A DNA stretch of 24,784 bases, taken from an uncultured Lachnospiraceae bacterium (GTDB taxonomy: Bacteria; Bacillota; Clostridia; Lachnospirales; Lachnospiraceae). The DNA lies in the NCBI GenBank assembly GCA_934402055.1, contig CAKRTC010000028.1, forward strand, positions 1-24,784, given 5' to 3'. Positions 1-7,785 of the stretch are shown here, in pieces. Numbering within the stretch: the stretch's first letter is position 1; every line of letters begins with the position of its first letter. The notes below the pieces were generated by a model. The model was not told the DNA's origin, ran no database searches, and saw only the letters and a list, made by a program, of their open reading frames with translations. A program made the position numbers and the translations under genes.

Positions 1-1265
1 TTATGTGTAAATTGCTTCTTACCGCTTGCATAATCCGCTACTATATCTCCGTTTCCGTAGAGCTTATATTTGTAGCTCATAAGTCCTTCCAGACCTACCG
101 GTCCTCTTGCATGCAGCTTTGAGGTGCTTATGCCGACTTCTGCTCCGAAGCCGTATCTGAAGCCGTCTGCAAATCTTGTTGAGCAGTTCTGATAAACCCC
201 GGCGGAATCTACCATCTGCATAAATTTATCGGCTGCTGCCGCATTTTCGGTAATAATAGCATCTGTATGATGAGAACCGTATCTGTTGATATGAGCTATA
301 GCCTCATCAATTCCGGATACAAGCTTTATTGATATCTCAAGATCAAGATACTCTCTGAATATCTCCGGTTCAAGAAGTTCCGCATCTATAATATCACAAA
401 CCTCTTTTGTGCCATGTATGCGTACCCCTGCTGCCTTAAGCGCTTTTGCTATCAGCGGCAAAAATTCCTCAGCGATATCTTGGTTAACGAGCAGGGTCTC
501 GGTTGCATTGCAGGCTGCTGTATACTGCGTCTTGGCATCAACTATTACACGGATCGCCTTGTCCGGATCCGCATCCTTATCTACATATATATGACAGATC
601 CCGTCCGAATGTCCCATGACAGGTATCTTGGTATTATCCATAATATGACGCACAAAAGCATTGGAGCCTCTTGGTATAAGAAGATCTACATTCTTATCGC
701 AGGTAAGAAGCTCATCTATCTCACTGTGCTGTTCCGCCTGAACAAGGCACATATCCGGAAGTCCTGCCTCTGTTACAGCCTCATGTATCAGCTTAAACAA
801 AAGTCTGTTGGTTGCGGCAGTCTCTCTGCCTCCCTTAAGCACAGCACAGTTTCCGCTCTTAATACAGAGTGACGATATCTGCACCATAGCATCCGGTCTT
901 GCCTCAAAGATCACTCCGATAACACCTATAGGGCAGCTCACTCTGTACAGCTTCAAACCTTCATCAAGTTCTCTTGCAAGTGTGATCCTGCCTATCGGAT
1001 CCGGCAGCTTAATAAGCTGTTCTATGCCCTTAATGCAGTCAGAGAGCTTGGCATCGTTAAATTTAAGTCTCTTGGCAACCGCATCCGATACTCCTGCCTC
1101 ATGTGCGGCATTAAGATCCTTTTCATTTTCCGCAAATATAACTGCAGCATTATCACACAGCTTGTCCGCAATAGCCTTAAGTGCCGCATTACGCTGTTCG
1201 GCTGACGAAGCAGCAAGTACAGGTGATATTTCTTTCATTCTTAATGTCTCTTCTGCGATACTCAT
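1..1265 (-). CDS. proA: Gamma-glutamyl phosphate reductase (3' end cut by window)
   Basis: Cytosolic NADPH-dependent reduction of gamma-glutamyl phosphate to glutamate-5-semialdehyde, the second step of proline synthesis. The frame is open from the ATG at 1265 to the window edge (421 codons read, no stop), so only a few C-terminal residues are missing; the family is about 415-420 residues. Family blocks seen: CPIGVIGVIFEARPD near residues 111-125, SGNCAVLKGG near 137-146, IPRG near 197-200, and the catalytic cysteine C252 in TAACNATET. A good ribosome binding site (AAGGAGT) sits upstream of the ATG. The gene follows the MFS gene on the same strand after 80 bases. A proB partner is not in the window and would have to lie to the left or elsewhere. 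Confidence 0.95.
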   Translation of the reverse strand, partial: MSIAEETLRMKEISPVLAASSAEQRNAALKAIADKLCDNAAVIFAENEKDLNAAHEAGVSDAVAKRLKFNDAKLSDCIKGIEQLIKLPDPIGRITLARELDEGLKLYRVSCPIGVIGVIFEARPDAMVQISSLCIKSGNCAVLKGGRETAATNRLLFKLIHEAVTEAGLPDMCLVQAEQHSEIDELLTCDKNVDLLIPRGSNAFVRHIMDNTKIPVMGHSDGICHIYVDKDADPDKAIRVIVDAKTQYTAACNATETLLVNQDIAEEFLPLIAKALKAAGVRIHGTKEVCDIIDAELLEPEIFREYLDLEISIKLVSGIDEAIAHINRYGSHHTDAIITENAAAADKFMQMVDSAGVYQNCSTRFADGFRYGFGAEVGISTSKLHARGPVGLEGLMSYKYKLYGNGDIVADYASGKKQFTH

Positions 1266-1307
1266 GTTCCGGACTCCTTATACGTATTAACAAAAATTGA
1301 ATAGACT

Positions 1308-1326
1308 TATGTATATTTTATACATA
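1308..1326. other. AT-only perfect palindrome between the MFS gene and proA
   Basis: Two 8-base arms (TATGTATA and TATACATA) flank a TTT centre in the 80-base gap. It could be a weak hairpin after the MFS stop, or a promoter or operator element for proA on the minus strand. It is made almost only of A and T and has no clear U-tract beyond itself, so its role is uncertain. Confidence 0.3.
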
Positions 1327-1345
1327 TAGGAAAATACTTCAATGC

Positions 1346-2581
1346 TCAATATTTGAACATCTTGTTTTTTCTCTCTATTCTTCCGCTGATGAACGGCATT
1401 GACATGGCAATGATAACGGTTCCGACTCCTGATGCGACAGATGAAACTATAAGCAATTCCTTGGTACCGAACGCACTGAGCACCACTCCGCCGGATATAC
1501 TTGCAAGCACACAGCCTATCGCATAGGCAAGTGTCAGCAGAGCCTGTCCCTTTACCGCATCCTTTTTATCAAAGAGCTCTGCCACGTAATAGATCGTTAC
1601 AGGTGCAAACAAACCGTAAGCCATCATCTCAAACATAGTTGCAAAATAAATGCCGCCTACGGATGTTGCGATCTGTGTAAAGAATGCCTTAACAAAAAAT
1701 CCCGCTGCCGATATAACAATGAGTTTTCGGAGTCCGAAACGCATAACAAGAGCAAGTGAAAGTACCATAGGGAAGAGCTCTATTCCCGCCTTGACAGCCT
1801 GAACCATACCGTATGATGCCTTTGAACATCCCATAGGCTCCATTACCTGCCACATGAAATTATTTAAGATTGCAAAGCTGAAATATAAGAATACAGCGCC
1901 GAACACAAAGAGCATGAACGGACTGTAAGAGCGTATAAACTGCACATAGCTTACCTGATCCACATCATTCTTGATAAATTCTTCATCAGGAAGCTGTTTT
2001 CTCCTTGCCCGAAGATTAAGGTCGATAAGCAAGAGCAGCAATATAGCACAGATACTTAATAAAATATTGCCAAGCTGCAGTACAACATTACCGTATCTTG
2101 TAACAAGCTGTCCCGCTATTGCGGAAACAACGGCATAGGATACGGCACCTATACTTCTTGCCACTCCGAAATTCATATTATAATGATGACTTATCATCTG
2201 GAAATTCAGGGCATTGAGACATGGCTGTATACCCATGATAACTATTATCTGGAGGCAATACAGTACACAGATCATAATGTGTCTGCCCTTAAGCATCAAT
2301 AATCCCACATTGATAAGTATAATAAAAACAAAGCCGATTATCTGTATCTGGCTGTTGCTCACTATCTCCGTCTTATCGGCAAAATTGGCTATTATCTGCT
2401 GAGCAAATACGGTCACCGCAAAGCCCAATGCCATAACTACACCTATCTCGGAATTATTAAATCCATTGGCAAGCATGTAAATGCTCAGATAAAGAAAAAT
2501 AAACGAATATACGCCGTAATAGAATGTCATTGCCGCTATATAGGCAATGTTGGCCTTCCTGTCACTGTTTAAACACAACAT
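1346..2581 (-). CDS. Major facilitator superfamily transporter
   Basis: A 411-residue integral membrane protein with about twelve hydrophobic segments and a charged central loop near residues 190-210 (LRARRKQLPDEEF), which fits a 6+6 MFS fold. The overall look (short N-terminus, AMTFYYGVYSFIFLYLSIYM in the first helix) resembles the MFS_1-like/LacY-like group of sugar or nucleoside proton symporters, but no substrate can be read from the sequence. The ATG has GGAGAG upstream. It is divergent from the alcohol dehydrogenase gene and close to genes for sugar-phosphate salvage. A role in taking up a nucleoside or deoxysugar is only a guess from that context. Confidence 0.8.
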   Translation of the reverse strand: MLCLNSDRKANIAYIAAMTFYYGVYSFIFLYLSIYMLANGFNNSEIGVVMALGFAVTVFAQQIIANFADKTEIVSNSQIQIIGFVFIILINVGLLMLKGRHIMICVLYCLQIIVIMGIQPCLNALNFQMISHHYNMNFGVARSIGAVSYAVVSAIAGQLVTRYGNVVLQLGNILLSICAILLLLLIDLNLRARRKQLPDEEFIKNDVDQVSYVQFIRSYSPFMLFVFGAVFLYFSFAILNNFMWQVMEPMGCSKASYGMVQAVKAGIELFPMVLSLALVMRFGLRKLIVISAAGFFVKAFFTQIATSVGGIYFATMFEMMAYGLFAPVTIYYVAELFDKKDAVKGQALLTLAYAIGCVLASISGGVVLSAFGTKELLIVSSVASGVGTVIIAMSMPFISGRIERKNKMFKY

Positions 2582-2664
2582 AATCTTCTCTCCGCTTAAG
2601 ATCTTAACAGCAACAGCATTACTTTAGAATTGTCTTGAACTCTTTCTATCCCCATAGAAAACAT

Positions 2665-2684
2665 TAGATGTATTATAACATCTA
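2665..2684 (-). promoter_or_regulatory. Inverted repeat overlapping a -10 box upstream of the MFS gene
   Basis: TAGATGT and ACATCTA are perfect 7-base arms around ATTATA. On the minus strand the centre reads TATAAT, a consensus -10 for the MFS gene about 85 bases downstream. A dyad centred on a -10 box suggests an operator. No convincing -35 hexamer is visible, so the promoter call is tentative. Confidence 0.4.
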
Positions 2685-2720
2685 TCTTGCATTACTAAAA
2701 GTACATAAAAGGGATTTTTC

Positions 2721-2749
2721 TTGTATTTCAAGACTTCATCTAATATACT
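2721..2749 (+). promoter_or_regulatory. Candidate sigma-A promoter for the alcohol dehydrogenase
   Basis: TTGTAT and TATACT are separated by exactly 17 bases. The predicted start leaves an untranslated leader of roughly 105 bases before the ATG at 2861, which has AAAGGAG in front. Confidence 0.5.
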
Positions 2750-2860
2750 TTAAAAACAGAATGTTTTTATTTACATACCGACACATTGCATCATAACGGC
2801 AGTCTGCATTTTTCCAATGCACCGGTATAGAACACTTTTCTTTCAGAAAGGAGTAATGAT

Positions 2861-4033
2861 ATGTACAAATTTAACATCAACATTCCGACAAAGGTGATTT
2901 TCGGACCGGATCGTCTCGGAAGCTTAGGCAAAGAGCTCTCCAAATACGGCAAGAAGGTCCTTATAGTATACGGAGGCGGTTCCGTTAAGCGTAACGGTAT
3001 CTTTGACAAGGCTACCGCTTCCATCACAGCCGCAGGTCTTGAATACACAGAACTTTCCGGCGTAGAGCCGAATCCTAAGGTAAGCAGTGTCAATGCAGGC
3101 GCCAAGATCTGTAAAGAAGAGGGCGTAGACATTATCCTCGCCATGGGCGGCGGTTCTGTCATTGACTGTTCAAAAGCTATTTCTGCAGCCGCATTCTATG
3201 ACGGTGATGCCTGGGATCTTGTAACGGGTGAAGCAAAGATCGGCAAGACACTTCCTATCGCTGCCATCCTTACTATTGCAGCAACCGGATCCGAGATGGA
3301 TATGATAGGTGTAATCTCCAATGCCGAGACCGAGCAGAAGCTCTGTATCGCCGCTCCGGGGCTCAGACCTGTGGTTTCCTTCCTTGATCCTACACTTACC
3401 TATTCGGTTAGTCCGTTCCAGACTGCCGCAGGATCCGCAGACATACTCTCACATATCATGGAAGACTACTTTGTGGCCGATGACGAAAGCATGTATATGC
3501 TTGACCGTTTTAAGGAAGGCATGATGAAGACAGTCATAAAGTATGCCCCTATAGCATTGGCAGAGCCTGATAATTACGAAGCAAGAGCCAACCTTATGCT
3601 CACAAGCTCCTGGGCAATAAACGGCTTCTCGGGCGCACTCACAAAATGCGAATGGACCAATCATATGATCGAGCACGAGCTTTCTGCCATCTATGACATT
3701 ACTCACGGCCTCGGACTTGCCATAGTAACTCCGAGATGGATGAGATACATACTTGATGCTTCAACAGCTCCTAAGATCCGTGATTTTGCTGTAAATGTAT
3801 TCGGCGTTGATGCTTCGCTTTCTGCTATGGATGCAGCAATGAAGGGAATCGAATGTCTCGAGGACTTCTTCTTCAACAAGCTTGGGCTTAAGTCCAGACT
3901 TTCCGATATCGGTATCGATGACAAGAATATCGATATCATGGCAAAGAAGGCCTGCAACGGCAAGGATACTCTTAACGGCTGGAAGGTACTTACCCCTGAG
4001 CAGATTGCAGACATCCTCAGAAACTGCCTGTAA
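2861..4033 (+). CDS. Iron-containing alcohol dehydrogenase, YqhD/butanol dehydrogenase type
   Basis: A 390-residue NAD(P)H-dependent group III alcohol dehydrogenase, expected to interconvert short-chain aldehydes and alcohols in the cytosol. The N-terminal Rossmann-like part has GGGS at 38-41 and MGGGSVID at 95-102. The C-terminal helical part carries the expected metal ligands D194 and H198 (GSADILSH), H272 (EHELS) and H282 (THGLG). Length and the GGGS motif at 38-41 match the NADPH-preferring YqhD/BDH branch. It has its own promoter and ends in a strong terminator facing the aldolase operon. The neighbouring class II aldolase would release an aldehyde, so this enzyme could dispose of it; that link is inferred. 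General fermentative butanol or ethanol formation is the alternative. Confidence 0.9.
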   Translation: MYKFNINIPTKVIFGPDRLGSLGKELSKYGKKVLIVYGGGSVKRNGIFDKATASITAAGLEYTELSGVEPNPKVSSVNAGAKICKEEGVDIILAMGGGSVIDCSKAISAAAFYDGDAWDLVTGEAKIGKTLPIAAILTIAATGSEMDMIGVISNAETEQKLCIAAPGLRPVVSFLDPTLTYSVSPFQTAAGSADILSHIMEDYFVADDESMYMLDRFKEGMMKTVIKYAPIALAEPDNYEARANLMLTSSWAINGFSGALTKCEWTNHMIEHELSAIYDITHGLGLAIVTPRWMRYILDASTAPKIRDFAVNVFGVDASLSAMDAAMKGIECLEDFFFNKLGLKSRLSDIGIDDKNIDIMAKKACNGKDTLNGWKVLTPEQIADILRNCL

Positions 4034-4054
4034 CAGAATTTGTCGTATGATTTC

Positions 4055-4103
4055 AAAAAAGACCACACTGCAGACTTTTTGATCTGCTTTGTGGTCTTTT
4101 TTT
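4055..4103. terminator. Bidirectional terminator between converging genes
   Basis: AGACCACA pairs with TGTGGTCT, with an inner GCAGA/TCTGC pairing. A-rich sequence flanks on the left and seven T on the right, so it can work on both strands, ending the dehydrogenase (+) and the aldolase operon (-). Confidence 0.85.
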
Positions 4104-4119
4104 GCTTATTATTATTTTT

Positions 4120-4782
4120 TCAACTGTCTGCCTGCTGCCCGTAGTGCTTAGCTGCAAATTCCTGCATACTGCTTATATCGGAGGTCTTCATAGGTATGAA
4201 ATTTCCTCCCATTGATCTGATAAGACTGTATATCTGTGCCGTATATTCAAGTGTCTCCGATACCAGAAATGCATCATCCGGATCACTTCCTATACAAACG
4301 GCACCATGTGACTGCAATAAACATGCCCTGCTTTTTTCTCCCAGTGCCTTAACACAATTATCCGCAAGCTCCACGCTTCCCGGCATTGCATGATCGGCAG
4401 TTCTTATCGTGTCTCCGAGTTTCTGAACCGCTGTATCAAGAAATAACGGAATATCTTCTCCCATTGCGGAAAATGCTGTCGAATATATCGGGTGAGTATG
4501 CACTATAGCATGACAGTCCTTTCTCGACTTATATACCGCAAGATGCAGTGCTGTCTCTGTAGACGGTCTCCTGTTTCCTTCAATAATGTTGCCGTCCTTA
4601 TCCATTTTGATGATATCCTCGGGCAAAAGCTTATCATACTCCATTCCGCTCGGAGTTATATACACATATCCTTCCTCGTCAAGTGCCGATATATTGCCCC
4701 AGGTGCCGATTGCGGCATGCTCTGCCATCATTCTGCATCCTGTCTCTATTATCTTTTCACGTATATCCAAATCTCTTACCAT
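4120..4782 (-). CDS. Class II (zinc) aldolase, FucA/Ald2-like
   Basis: A 220-residue class II aldolase/adducin-family protein. Visible motifs are GTWGNIS (26-32), TPSG (43-46), the glutamate of STETALH (E76), the metal pair H95 and H97 in HTHP, and H159 in QSHGA. These fit a zinc aldolase that cleaves a ketose-1-phosphate to DHAP plus an aldehyde. It lies 86 bases behind mtnA on the same strand. That pairing suggests 5-deoxyribulose-1-phosphate or methylthioribulose-1-phosphate as substrate (Ald2-type) rather than fuculose phosphate. The related dehydratase MtnB shares the fold, but the GTWGNIS block and the absence of mtnC/mtnD nearby favour aldolase. A small palindrome (4785-4797) abuts the start codon. 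Confidence 0.85.
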   Translation of the reverse strand: MVRDLDIREKIIETGCRMMAEHAAIGTWGNISALDEEGYVYITPSGMEYDKLLPEDIIKMDKDGNIIEGNRRPSTETALHLAVYKSRKDCHAIVHTHPIYSTAFSAMGEDIPLFLDTAVQKLGDTIRTADHAMPGSVELADNCVKALGEKSRACLLQSHGAVCIGSDPDDAFLVSETLEYTAQIYSLIRSMGGNFIPMKTSDISSMQEFAAKHYGQQADS

Positions 4783-4868
4783 CCCTGTTTAAAACAGTAT
4801 TTTAAATCTTTTTTGCACCTAAATGACTGTGAAGAAAAATACGCCTTTGTACAGCATTAACAGACTTA

Positions 4869-6008
4869 TTATACTATGCCCAGTTCCTCGAAAGCCTTGT
4901 CAAAGGGTGCCTTGCATAATCCCTTTTCTGTTATTATGCCTGTGATAAGGCTGTGATCCGTTACATCAAAGGCCGGATTGCATACCTTGACTCCTTCCGG
5001 TGCCATGCGTTCTTTATACCACATCTCCGTAACTTCTTCGGCGGCACGTTCTTCTATCGGTATCTCGCTTCCGTCTGCTATGGACATATCCATGGTTGAA
5101 CTCGGAGCACATACATAAAATGGAATTCCGTAATACTTTGCAAGTATGGCAACTCCGGAAGTACCGATCTTGTTGGCGGCATCTCCGTTTCTTGCCACTC
5201 TGTCACATCCCACAAAGATAATATCTATCTTTCCCTGCTTCATCATATATGATGCCATATTGTCACAGATCAAGCTCGTGTCAAAGCCTGCTCCCTGCAT
5301 CTCAAATGCCGTAAGTCTTGCCCCTTGCAGCAAGGGTCTTGTTTCATCGCAATAGACTCTGAAATCTGTCATTCCTTGCTCTGCGGCTATATACATAGGA
5401 GCGGTTGCCGTTCCGTATTTGGCTGTCGCAAGTGTACCGGCATTGCAATGTGTAAGTATACCACATCCCGGCTTAAGCAGCTTATATCCTATCTCTCCGA
5501 TACTGCGGCTTATCGCTATATCCTCTTCTCTTACCTTATCCGCTTCCTTATAGAGAAGCTCAACTATCTCAGCCGGCTCCCTATCCCTGTTTTGTTCGGC
5601 AAGTCTCATCAGTCTGTTAAGTGCCCAGCTGAGATTGACAGCCGTAGGTCTTGCAGATGCAAGATAATCGCTTCTTTCCTTAAGTTTTATGAGGAAGCTC
5701 TCTGTATCAAGTCCTTTACAGTCTGATTTGCTGTCATTATCAAAGAAACCGGCTCCTCCTGCTTCATCAGCTTTCCTTTTATTGTCGGATCCTGCTATCT
5801 GTGCTGCGCCTATTGCCAAGGCATATGCCGCACATACACCGATTGCGGGCGCACCTCTGACTCTCAGAGATTTTATCGCCTCCCATATATCCTTGAGCTC
5901 ACCAAGCTCCAGCACCTTAACTTTTCCGGGCAAGAGGGTCTGATCCAATATCTTCAGGCTCTTCCTGTCCTCCGACAGTAATACCGTATCCAAACTTAAA
6001 GCATCCAT
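4869..6008 (-). CDS. mtnA: S-methyl-5-thioribose-1-phosphate isomerase (aldose-ketose isomerase)
   Basis: Converts methylthioribose-1-phosphate, or 5-deoxyribose-1-phosphate, to the ketose form in purine-nucleoside by-product salvage. Family marks are RVRGAPAIG (49-57), SARPTAVNLSWAL (118-130), the catalytic cysteine C188 in THCNAGTLAT, and the catalytic aspartate D269 in VGCDRVARNGDAANKIGT. At 379 residues it is about 30 longer than usual. The excess is a hydrophilic stretch near residues 72-100 between conserved blocks, outside the active-site motifs. The ATG has GGAG upstream. It follows the small Cys protein by 38 bases and precedes the aldolase, so the three are probably one transcript. 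No kinase or nucleosidase gene is in the window. Confidence 0.93.
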   Translation of the reverse strand: MDALSLDTVLLSEDRKSLKILDQTLLPGKVKVLELGELKDIWEAIKSLRVRGAPAIGVCAAYALAIGAAQIAGSDNKRKADEAGGAGFFDNDSKSDCKGLDTESFLIKLKERSDYLASARPTAVNLSWALNRLMRLAEQNRDREPAEIVELLYKEADKVREEDIAISRSIGEIGYKLLKPGCGILTHCNAGTLATAKYGTATAPMYIAAEQGMTDFRVYCDETRPLLQGARLTAFEMQGAGFDTSLICDNMASYMMKQGKIDIIFVGCDRVARNGDAANKIGTSGVAILAKYYGIPFYVCAPSSTMDMSIADGSEIPIEERAAEEVTEMWYKERMAPEGVKVCNPAFDVTDHSLITGIITEKGLCKAPFDKAFEELGIV

Positions 6009-6046
6009 TTATCTTTCTCCGATCACTCAGCTTTTATATGCACAAG

Positions 6047-6223
6047 TTACATTTGGTGACGAACCACGGCATACTCATCACCGTTTCTGTAATAAGGGCA
6101 TTCCTTATAATCACTGTCCATAAATCTCAAAAATTCATCTTCATCAAGATTTACATCACAGTAATATTCGTCATCTTCCTCATCATATATATAATTGGCA
6201 CAAAAATCGCAGCTTATGCTCAT
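6047..6223 (-). CDS. Small four-cysteine acidic protein (DUF6472-like)
   Basis: A 58-residue protein beginning MSISCDFCANYIYDEEDD and ending VVRHQM. The cysteines lie at C5, C8, C22 and C43 (CDFC, YYC, ECPYY), a spacing that could bind zinc or an iron-sulfur centre. It is very acidic. From memory it matches a short conserved Lachnospiraceae family (DUF6472) with the same CxxC, LDEDE, RFM and CPYYR blocks; the family number is recalled, not searched. The ATG has TTGGAGATG upstream. It stands first in the run to mtnA (38-base gap). The function is unknown. Confidence 0.8.
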   Translation of the reverse strand: MSISCDFCANYIYDEEDDEYYCDVNLDEDEFLRFMDSDYKECPYYRNGDEYAVVRHQM

Positions 6224-6246
6224 AATTTCATCTCCAATGCTTATGA

Positions 6247-6252
6247 ATTATA
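6247..6252 (-). promoter_or_regulatory. Consensus -10 box for the small Cys protein/mtnA operon
   Basis: TATAAT on the minus strand, 24 bases upstream of the ATG at 6223. No recognisable -35 lies 16-18 bases upstream, where the sequence is GC-rich. An activator or the adjoining palindromic element may compensate, or the call may be wrong. Confidence 0.3.
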
Positions 6253-6264
6253 GTCGTCTTCGCA

Positions 6265-6359
6265 TCCGCCGGCTGCCGCGTCTGCGACTGCAGTCCGGCT
6301 TTTTCTTTCTTCCTATCGATTAAATACGGATTGCTTCGTACTTCGTACTCGCGCGATCC
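6265..6359. repeat. GC-rich intergenic element with two inverted repeats
   Basis: A stretch clearly richer in GC than its surroundings. GCCGGCTGC (6268-6276) pairs with GCAGTCCGGC (6290-6299) with one bulge and is followed by a T-rich run on the plus strand. GGATTGC (6328-6334) pairs with GCGATCC (6353-6359) around a tandem CTTCGTA. It fills the gap between the ackA terminator and the small Cys gene. It may be a dispersed palindromic repeat. A start-less frame of about 40 codons also crosses it on the minus strand. Confidence 0.4.
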
Positions 6360-6400
6360 TAAAAAAAACGACCTTCTGTGGTATTGTACCACAGAAGGTC
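6359..6400 (-). terminator. Rho-independent terminator of ackA
   Basis: A perfect 14-base-pair stem (GACCTTCTGTGGTA with its complement) with a three-base loop occupies 6370-6400. On the minus strand it is followed by CGTTTTTTTTAGG. It lies 34 bases beyond the ackA stop. Confidence 0.92.
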
Positions 6401-6434
6401 TCACTTGTTGAAAAGATTAAAACTCTTTGATTAA

Positions 6435-7646
6435 TTACTTCTTAAGCTCTGAGAGGATCTTGACAGCATCCATAGCGATCTTAAGCTCCTCATCTGTAGG
6501 AAGAAGGTAAACCTTAACCTTAGAATCATCTGTAGAGATGAGTGTCTCCTTACCTCTTACATTGTTTCTCTCATCGTCGATCTTAACTCCGAGGTATCCG
6601 AGATACTCGTCGCAGATAAGCTTACGTGTAGCGATATCATTCTCGCCTACGCCTGCTGTGAAGCAGATGCAGTCTACACCGTTCATAGCAGCTACATAAG
6701 CACCGATGTACTTAGCAACTCTGTAACGGAATGCCTCAAGAGCATTTACGCAATCCTGATTGCCTTCCTCTGCTGCCTTCTCGATATCTCTGAAGTCTGA
6801 TGAGATGCCGCCGCTCATGCCGAGTACACCTGACTTCTTGTTGAGAACATTGAGGATGCCGTTGATGTCAAGACCTTCCTTGTTGCAGATATACTGCATG
6901 ATGCCCGGGTCAACATTTCCTGAACGTGTTCCCATGATAAGTCCCTCAAGAGGAGTAAGTCCCATTGAAGTATCTACGCACTTTCCGCCGATAGAAGCAG
7001 AGATGGAAGCACCGTTTCCGAGGTGGCAAACGATAACCTTTGCCTTCTCAGGATCAAGTCCGCCAAGCTCGATAGCTCTGTGTGATACATAGTCATGTGA
7101 AGCACCGTGGAAGCCGTAACGTCTTACCTCGTAGTCATTATAGTACTCGATCGGAAGAGCATACAGATATGCCTTAGGCTCCATGCCCATACCGAAAGCT
7201 GTATCGAAGGTACCGCAGTTCGGCTTGCCCGGCATAGCCTTCTCACAAGCCTCAATACCAAGGATATTTGCAGGGTTGTGAAGCGGAGCAAGGTCTGTGC
7301 ATCTGCGAAGTGCATCCTTAACTTCCTCATCAATAAGAACCGACTTAGCAAACTTCTGTCCGCCGTGTACGACTCTGTGTCCGATAGCATCGATCTCGTC
7401 AACCGACTTGATAACGCCGTGCTCAGGATCTGTGATAGCGCCCATAACAAGCTCAACGGCCTTCTGGTGATCCTTCATCTCTTCCTTGATAACATAGTTA
7501 TCCTTGCCCGGAACCTTGTGTGTAAGCTGTGATCCTTCGATACCGATACGCTCTACAAGTCCCTTGCAAAGAACTTCCTTGTTGTCCATCTCTATGATCT
7601 GGTACTTAAGAGATGAGCTTCCGCAGTTGATTACTAATACCTTCAT
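6435..7646 (-). CDS. ackA: Acetate kinase
   Basis: A 403-residue cytosolic kinase that makes ATP and acetate from acetyl phosphate. Conserved residues: N7 in VINCGSSSLKYQI, R91 in GHRVVHGG, D148 in FDTAFG, H180 in YGFHGASH, the phosphate loop HLGNGAS (208-214) and R241 in MGTRSGNVDP. Length is normal. The start has AGAGGATG upstream. It lies behind pduL, whose product would supply acetyl phosphate, but a hairpin in the 139-base gap may make ackA partly independent. It ends in a very strong terminator. Confidence 0.98.
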   Translation of the reverse strand: MKVLVINCGSSSLKYQIIEMDNKEVLCKGLVERIGIEGSQLTHKVPGKDNYVIKEEMKDHQKAVELVMGAITDPEHGVIKSVDEIDAIGHRVVHGGQKFAKSVLIDEEVKDALRRCTDLAPLHNPANILGIEACEKAMPGKPNCGTFDTAFGMGMEPKAYLYALPIEYYNDYEVRRYGFHGASHDYVSHRAIELGGLDPEKAKVIVCHLGNGASISASIGGKCVDTSMGLTPLEGLIMGTRSGNVDPGIMQYICNKEGLDINGILNVLNKKSGVLGMSGGISSDFRDIEKAAEEGNQDCVNALEAFRYRVAKYIGAYVAAMNGVDCICFTAGVGENDIATRKLICDEYLGYLGVKIDDERNNVRGKETLISTDDSKVKVYLLPTDEELKIAMDAVKILSELKK

Positions 7647-7730
7647 TAATACATCCTCTTAGATAAAAACATATTTAGCTTAATATATTGCAGTGGGAAA
7701 GATAAAATTCCCGCTGACTAATAAACAATC

Positions 7731-7757
7731 CGGAGTATCCCTCTACAGGATACTCCG
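7731..7757 (-). terminator. Hairpin between pduL and ackA, likely terminator
   Basis: CGGAGTATCC and GGATACTCCG form a perfect 10-base-pair stem with a seven-base loop, about 30 bases after the pduL stop. The following minus-strand sequence (GATTGTTTATTAG) is only moderately T-rich, so it may be a leaky terminator or attenuator. Confidence 0.6.
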
Positions 7758-7785
7758 AATTATGTTTATTCTATTGTTTTATAGA

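Noticed and set aside
414..1290. Overlapping plus-strand open frames of 152 and 160 codons
   Set aside because: They lie antisense inside proA, whose protein motifs are unambiguous; no ribosome binding site or family resemblance was seen.
6038..6253. Plus-strand 71-codon hydrophobic open frame
   Set aside because: It is antisense to the small four-cysteine gene, which has better start signals and recognisable motifs.
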